Positions 57,925 to 64,000 of a DNA stretch of 64,000 bases are shown here, in pieces; positions within the stretch are counted from its first letter, which is position 1; every line of letters begins with the position of its first letter. The stretch comes from Nannochloropsis oceanica (taxonomy: Eukaryota; Sar; Eustigmatophyceae; Eustigmatales; Monodopsidaceae). The stretch is taken from assembly GCA_004519485.1 (NCBI GenBank), contig CP038106.1:1065501-1129500 (forward strand), in the 5' to 3' direction. A model generated the notes under the pieces. It was not told the origin of the DNA, did no database searches, and saw nothing but the letters and a program-made list of their open reading frames with translations. The translations under genes were made by a program, and so were the position numbers.

Positions 57925-60754
57925 ATGCTGGCGTCCCGCTCTTCCCTACGGCGCCTGCGGCCTGTGACTGGCACGGTAAGGTCGAAAATCGGGAGGAAGG
58001 AGAGAAGGGAAAGGCTTGGGCGGAAAGAAGCAAGGGGAGGAATGGTGGGATGTCTGTTATGTAGGGGTGCTTGCTTGGGCTTTTGAATGAATGTCGCGTT
58101 GATTGGAACCTTCCTCCTTGATAAGTTGTTTGATTCAAGCTTTATTTCATGGGCATCTACCATTCTACACGGTTTCTGGTAGCACAGGTCTTCAGGGACT
58201 CTGATCGCTTGCCCTTTCCTGATGCGTGATGCATATATGTTTTCCTCATTCTTTTCCTTCTTTTCCTCCTCCTCCTTGCCCTCCTCCTTGCCCTCCTCCT
58301 TGCCCTCCTCCTCCTCTTCTTCCTCCTCCTCCAGTTGTGCTATTGCGCCGCTTCTCTATTTTCTTATACACTTGCATATGGTAATCCTCTCTCCCCGACC
58401 ACCCTCCCTCTTCATCCACCCAACCCAACAAACAGGCCCTGCGCGGCAGCCTCGCGTCGCTGCAACTTCAAACCCGCTCCATGGCCGGCACCCCTCTCTC
58501 GATTCTGGACCCCAAGGGCAGTCCTACCATCGAGGACACCTACTCCAAGATGGCATCCCGCCTGGCCGTGGTCCGAAAGACCTTGAACCGCCCCCTGACG
58601 CTGGCGGAGAAGATTCTTTTTGCTCACTTGGACGACCCCACAACGAAGATCACCCGAGGGGAGACTTACTTAAAACTGCGTCCTGATCGAGTGGCAATGC
58701 AGGACGCCACGGCGCAGATGGCGGTGCTGCAGTTTATTTCCTCCGGGTTGCCCAAGACGGCGGTACCGAGCACGATCCACTGCGATCACTTGATTGCCGC
58801 GGAGAATGGCTCGGTAAAGGATTTGCATGCCGCGAAGGTGACGAACAAGGAAGTCTACGATTTCCTGGCTTCTGCGGGGGCGAAGTTTGGGATTGGATTT
58901 TGGAAGCCGGGCTCGGGGATTATCCATCAGATTATTTTGGAGAACTATGCCTTTCCCGGGGGGTTGATCATTGGGACGGACTCGCACACCCCGAATGCGG
59001 GGGGGCTTGGTTTGCTTGCCATCGGGGTGGGGGGTGCGGACGCAGTGGACGTGATGGCGGGGATGCCTTGGGAGCTGAAGGCACCTAAGGTGATCGGCGT
59101 GAAGCTGACAGGGGAGTTGTCTGGGTGGACAAGCCCGAAGGATATTATCCTGAAGCTGGCGGGCATCTTGACCGTGAAGGGGGGGACGGGCGCGATTATC
59201 GAGTACTTTGGGCCGGGGGTGGAAAGCATCTCAGCTACTGGTTTGGCGACGATTGCGAATATGGGTGCCGAGATTGGTGCGACCACGTCCACATTCCCCT
59301 ATTCCGAGAAGATGAGTTCTTACCTTCGGGCGACGAAGAGGGAGGGCTTGGCGGCGGCTGCTGACAAGTTCAAGACGAACCTGACCCCGGATGACGGGTG
59401 TGAGTACGACCAGCTGATTGAGATCGACCTGTCGTCGCTTAAACCTCACGTAAACGGACCCTTCACCCCGGATTGGGCCCATGTCGTGGGTCCCGACTTC
59501 AAGAAGACGCTCAAGGAGAAAGACTGGCCTCAAAACCTCTCGGCCGGTCTGATCGGCTCGTGCACGAATTCTTCCTACGAGGATATGACTCGCTCGGCGG
59601 CTATCACCAAGCAAGCGCTCGAGGCCGGGTTGAAGTTCAAGGTGCCCTTTCACGTCACCCCTGGCTCGGAGCAGGTGCGCGCGACTATTGAGCGCGATGG
59701 TCTGATCGAGATTTTTGAGAAGGCCGGCGGCTCCGTCCTTGCCAATGCCTGTGGCCCGTGCATCGGGCAGTGGAACCGCAACGATGTCCCCAAGGGCACG
59801 AAGAACAGCATCATCACCTCTTACAACCGGAACTTTGCCAAGCGCAACGACGGTAACCCCAACACGCACGCCTTCGTCTCCTCTCCCGAGCTGGTGACGG
59901 CCACGGCATTCGCTGGCGACATCACGTTTGACCCGACGCGAGACACGATCAAGCTGCCGAACGGCAAGGACTTCAAGTTTGCCTCTCCGGTGGGGAAGGA
60001 GCTACCCCCTAAGGGGTTCGATCCCGGGGAGGATACATTCCAGGCGTCTCCTGAGGATAGTTCGGGATTAAATGTCAGCGTTGACCCCAAGAGTTCGCGA
60101 TTGGCGCTGTTGGAGGCTTTTGACCGGTGGAATGGAAAGGATCTGACGGACATGCCGGTGCTTATTAAAGCGAAGGGGAAGTGCACGACGGATCACATTA
60201 GCATGGCGGGACCTTGGTTGAAATTTAGGGGTCACCTGGACAATATTTCGAACAACTTGCTGATTGGTGCAGAGAACGCGGAGACAGGGAAGATCAACGA
60301 GGTGACGAATATCATCACTGGTGCGAAGGGGAAGGTGCCTGAGATTGCCCGGCAGTACAAGGCTTCGGGGGTGAGCTGGGTGGTGTTGGGGGATGAGAAT
60401 TATGGGGAGGGGAGCTCGAGGGAGCATGCGGCGTTGGAACCTAGGCACCTGGGCGGCCGGGCGATTATTGTGAAGAGTTTTGCAAGGATCCACGAGACAA
60501 ATTTGAAGAAGCAGGGGATGCTGCCTTTGACTTTTGCGGACCCCAAGGACTACGACCGTATTAGTGGGCACGATCGCGTCTCGATTTTGGGGTTGAAGGA
60601 CTTGCAACCAGGGAAGCCTCTGAAGTTGCTGGTGAAGCCGGCCGGGGGCGGGAAGGAGTTTGAGATTGTGGTAAATCACACTTTCAATGACGAGCAGATT
60701 GAGTGGTTTAAGTATGGGAGTGCGTTGAACAGGATGAAGGCCATGGCAAAGTAA
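57925..60754 (+). CDS. ACO2: Mitochondrial aconitate hydratase (aconitase), two exons
   Basis: Aconitase isomerises citrate to isocitrate in the TCA cycle. Model: join(57925..57975,58436..60754), 789 aa. Exon 1 is [17 protein letters not shown], a mitochondrial presequence; the ACG/GTAAGG donor and AACAG acceptor join in phase to [16 protein letters not shown]. The mature enzyme shows the mitochondrial-type order: [56 protein letters not shown], then [11 protein letters not shown] with cluster ligand Cys393 and [11 protein letters not shown] with Cys456 and Cys459. The swivel domain has [39 protein letters not shown] and [20 protein letters not shown]. The positions match the ligands of animal ACO2 within ten residues. 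All domains are complete. Confidence 0.97.
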
Positions 60755-61866
60755 GGAGGGAGGGAGGCAGCGAGGGAGGGAAGGTCTGCAGTGTGTTGGA
60801 GGTTGATTGATGACGGCGCCGCGCGACGAGATGATACCAACTGGTTTTATTTTTATGGTATTTTTATTTTTCCTGGTTCCAGCTGCATCAGCGTTAGCAG
60901 CAGCAGCAATAGGGGCAGCACCAGCGATACCGTGCTTGAGAAATATGTGGACTGACCTGTACATGCAGCAGCAGCAGCAGCAGCAGCAGCATAGCAGTCT
61001 TTGCCATTCCATGTCCAGGACCCCTTGGTCGGTACTTTTGTCGAGAAAGAGAGAAGAGCATTAGGGACAGTGAATGAATGAAGGAGAGAGAGAGGGAGGG
61101 AGGGCGTAGGGAGGGAGGGCGCACGAGGGGGAGCGGCTTTTCCTTCTTGATTTCACTTGGCTGTGTTGTTTTCACGATCAAAGAAAGAAAATGACTTTAA
61201 CTTGGCTGTGTTTTTTTTCACGATCAAAGAAAAACGACAAAATGAGGAAGGAGGATCCCGTGTAACCCATTTTTGGTAATGAGAGAGCTAGAGAGGAAAA
61301 TAGGAGAGATGAAAAGGAGGAGGAAGTAGAGAGTGGAGGTAAGACCAGCCTGGATTTTTGGAGACGCAAGGAGGGAGAGAGAAAGGGAAGGAATCCGTAC
61401 GCTTACACACACTCATAAAAGAAGAAATAAAAGAGAAGGAAGGAGCAGCAAAAGAGATGCAGACATGGCCGCCATCACGCACAAATTCTGTTCGCATGTA
61501 CACGTATTCGAGATCGATCCACGACGAGGATCTACACTGGTTCTACGCCGCTCTTCCACGTTCTGCCATGCCTTGCTCATTCCCTCAACAGCTCAGTGTG
61601 CTCTGATGAGAGTGTCTTTGGATAAGCACTACGGAAAGCTTAGTAAAAGAGGAGCAAGAAAAAGCGGCAAAAAAACAAGTACGTACGGATTGAAAGAAAT
61701 GCACGCATGGAAAAATTCAGAGATTTTTCCTTTTGGCTGCTTACGGCAACTAAGGGTTTCGCGCGACACACTTTCCTTCCTGATTTTCTTTTTTTGGAAA
61801 CTCATTCACCTCGCTCCGTACAATCGAAACCCTCCCTGACTGAAAGATTTCTCCCAAAAACCCCTC
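60755..61866. other. Intergenic between convergent aconitase and GST-like genes
   Basis: Contains (CAG)n at about 60967-60990, GGGA-rich sequence at about 61080-61130 and a 45-bp tandem duplication. No gene is supported. Confidence 0.5.
61155..61244. repeat. 45-bp tandem duplication
   Basis: Two adjacent copies of ACTTGGCTGTGTT..TTTTCACGATCAAAGAAA plus flank, differing by a few substitutions. Confidence 0.85.
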
Positions 61867-63679
61867 CTAAGCCTGACATACCTTCCTCAACTCTTCCGCA
61901 TACCAGCCCAAGTGACCCCTGAACATTCTCGCCGCCTCATATGACATGTCCCTCGGTACCCCTACTCTTGCCCTTAGGTAATCCAACCCCTGTGCAACTG
62001 CCTCCCCTGCCACAAAACCCTCCCCAGGCGGCATCGACATGCCCTCCCTCCCTACCAACATTGAATGAGCCACCCCTCGCAAAGCAGCATCAAGTAAAGG
62101 CACATAAGCTTCATTTGGTTTCGCGTTCGGGTCGGCCAAATCAGCCGTCACGGGGGGAACGCCCGGTTCGCCCAAGCCACGTGCAGCAAACTTAACAACT
62201 GCCTCGGCATTCGCCAGCAGCTGTGCCACTGCTTCTCGCCTGGCGGCACCTTCCTCGAAGGAGGGGAGGAGAGGTTCCACCCCGTTTTGTTTGAGTGGCA
62301 AGGTCCAGGAAACTCCATCCCTTCCAGAGAGCTCTGCGGCATAAGGGATAGCTTCGGGGATGGAGGAGCAAGAGCCGACCTGGGGGGGCATGTCCATTGC
62401 ATGAGTGTACCAGTCACTCTTGATATTCGCGAAGCTCTCCCTGCTTTCCATCGCCCGGAACCACCGTTCCACTCCTACGTATTTCGCATTATTGCGCATC
62501 TCAAACCCCTTGTAATAGCACAGGGTTCCTGCCATCCTCTCCATGAACGGGGCAAAAATGCAATCAATCAATGAAAATGTCTCGCCCAAGAAATACGGCC
62601 CGCCCTTTGCGGCCAATGCTGTTTCTACCTTCCCTAACACTCCCTCGAAGATCATCTTACTCCTCTCATTTGTGGTGGTGCTCCCTGTCAACCACCGCAA
62701 CCAACCACTGAACAACTCTCGTTCAAGCCTGAGTAAAGGCGAGACTAAGGCTGCGTCGGGGTCCGAGGCGAGAGGGAGGAGGGGGATGGCGTCTGGGAAG
62801 CGATCTTCGAGTGTTTGGATGATCACATCTGATTCAATGACGATGTCGCCATCGAGCTCCATGACTGGCAAGAGACCCGAGGCAGACAGACGTGAAAACC
62901 AGGCGGGTTTTTGACCGTAGCACCGCATGGGTACTTTTCTGACTTGATAGGGAATGCGCTTTTCCTCTGAGTGGAAGGTGTCAGGAATGGAAGAAGGAAT
63001 GGAGGAAGGAAGGAAAAGGATAGGAGATTGGAAATGAGTGGAGGATTGATTTGGACGAGAGGTGCCCTGCAAATACTACAAACCAATGAAGGCGATTGTA
63101 TCAAAGTACATTCCCCGCACGCCCTTTCTTTTGTAGCCTTTCATGGCTTCTTTCCTTCAAATTCGCAATGTATCTTCCTCCAGCTTCCATCTTTAATGCT
63201 CAAGACGTACCTAAATACATCCACACCTTCTGGCAATACGGGCACCAAGCAGCCGTATCCCTATAAAGCACCACGCGCGGTTCGTGCCCGTCCGGCGCTT
63301 CAAACAAACGCAGTGATGCCTTGCTAGAGGGGGGGCCGCGGCCCTTCGCGCGCAGATCAGGCAAGGCCCGCTCCTCCACAGTCTGCTTCTCGATCAATAG
63401 TGCCTGTAGCTCTGTCCAGCTAGGTGCCGGGTCTTTGAATGCTTCCATGTCCGCTGGAGGTGGAGCCGGGCCCCTGAGCATCCCTCCCAACATTTGCGAG
63501 AACATGCCGCCGAGGGAGGATTCGCGTTTGATCAGTGAGGACGAGGTGAAGTGCTTAGATTTGCGTAGGGCAGGGATGGGAGAACACGTGGGCGGGTGCG
63601 GCACAAACCCTTGAACAGCAAATGACGCACAGCTCAAGATAAGTAGCAACGGCTGTAGCAGGCAAGGCGGCGCAAGCAT
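61867..63679 (-). CDS. Glutathione S-transferase-like protein, plastid-directed, two exons
   Basis: Model: complement(join(61867..62966,63211..63679)), 522 aa. The ATG at 63679 opens a signal peptide, MLAPPCLLQPLLLILSCASF, followed by AVQGFVPHPP, matching the GF/AF-type site of secondary-plastid targeting. After a spacer, the thioredoxin-like GST N-domain starts at PRVVLYRDTAAWCPYCQKVW; CPYC lies at about residues 146-149 and could be the thiol active site, as in omega/glutaredoxin-like GSTs. A GTACGT donor and CACTCAG acceptor restore WMYLEEKRIPYQVRKVPM in phase. GST features continue with LLPVMELDGDIVIESDVIIQ and the C-domain GPYFLGETFSLIDCIFAPFM. About 190 further residues (from roughly 330) form an extra domain ending RMFRGHLGWYAEELRK that I cannot assign. 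Function could be thiol transfer or reduction in the plastid; the substrate is unknown. Confidence 0.85.
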
Positions 63680-64000
63680 TGCCGCGTAGGACAGCAGGAA
63701 GACCTGTGTGTAGCGAGCGTGGTCGAGTAGATTGGACTTGCATGAGGAGGGGCTGGATGATAACAACGGTTCCCAACGCCATGCTCAATAGGGCTTGGGG
63801 CTCAGAACACATATGGCAGCCAAGTGGACACTAGTGGACACTAGCACAGCTTCTTGTTAAGCGTCCTCCAGCCCTGATATATATGCTTTAAAGGAATGCA
63901 AAAATATTGTGGTTTTGGGTCGGCGGATTTGGACAGGGAGGTGCAACATGATGCCACTGGACTGCGGAGCATCATGAAACGAAGCACTTCGATTCTCCTT
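63680..64000. other. Upstream region of GST-like gene to window edge
   Basis: No gene is supported. A 10-bp direct duplication (TGGACACTAG twice) lies at 63824-63843. Confidence 0.4.

Noticed and set aside
59231-59869. Minus-strand 212-codon frame opposite aconitase
   Set aside because: Shadow frame of the aconitase exon.
60010-60035. tRNA-like B-box (GGGTTCGATCCC)
   Set aside because: It is part of the aconitase coding sequence.

Overview
This window is nuclear DNA from a photosynthetic protist with a secondary (red-lineage) plastid, most likely a stramenopile alga and possibly eustigmatophyte-like; the taxon is my inference. Three lines of evidence support this. Genes carry short spliceosomal introns: I model 23, all GT-AG, many with the donor GTACGT. 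Plastid proteins begin with a signal peptide followed by an AF/GF-type junction (hydroxymethylbilane synthase has AGAF; a GST-like protein has ASFAVQGF). Mitochondrial proteins begin with short basic presequences. Gene density is about one gene per 3 kb on both strands. Coding regions are rich in poly-Q, poly-S, poly-E and poly-G runs, and UTRs are rich in microsatellites.

Layout. 0-10.8 kb: the 3' part of a poly-Q protein, ELP6 (minus), a head-to-head pair of plastid-directed genes (era minus, hemC plus), and an unknown two-exon gene (minus). 10.9-18.5 kb is an accessory zone with a possible two-exon membrane protein, a degraded Fanzor/TnpB-like RNA-guided nuclease gene on the minus strand (about 12.4-15.4 kb) interrupted by two low-complexity expansions, a weak three-exon candidate gene and an ankyrin-repeat remnant. 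19.1-21.6 kb: ecdysoneless (ECD/SGT1). 21.6-26.7 kb is repeat-rich: copies of a fold-back inverted-repeat element, and a PIF/Harbinger DNA transposon with matching terminal inverted repeats, a 3-bp target duplication and a DDE transposase on the minus strand.

26.7-37.4 kb: a mitochondrion-directed acidic protein of unknown function, then three ubiquitin-family genes in a row: UBC12 (NEDD8 E2), an RBR-type E3 and a RING/B-box/coiled-coil/filamin/NHL (TRIM-NHL-like) protein. 39.2-47.0 kb: casein kinase 1 with a long low-complexity tail, complex I 24-kDa subunit (NDUFV2, five exons) and a PA28/REG-gamma proteasome activator (five exons). 48.0-64.0 kb: a METTL13-type eEF1A methyltransferase, FGAM synthase (de novo purine synthesis), a small four-exon mitochondrial membrane protein head-to-head with mitochondrial aconitase, and a plastid-directed glutathione S-transferase-like protein.

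The gene set is mostly housekeeping (tRNA modification, haem and purine synthesis, TCA cycle, complex I, ubiquitin/proteasome). Gene models were built by hand from reading frame, splice consensus and phase agreement; no transcript evidence was available. In several organelle-directed genes the first exon encodes essentially only the targeting presequence.
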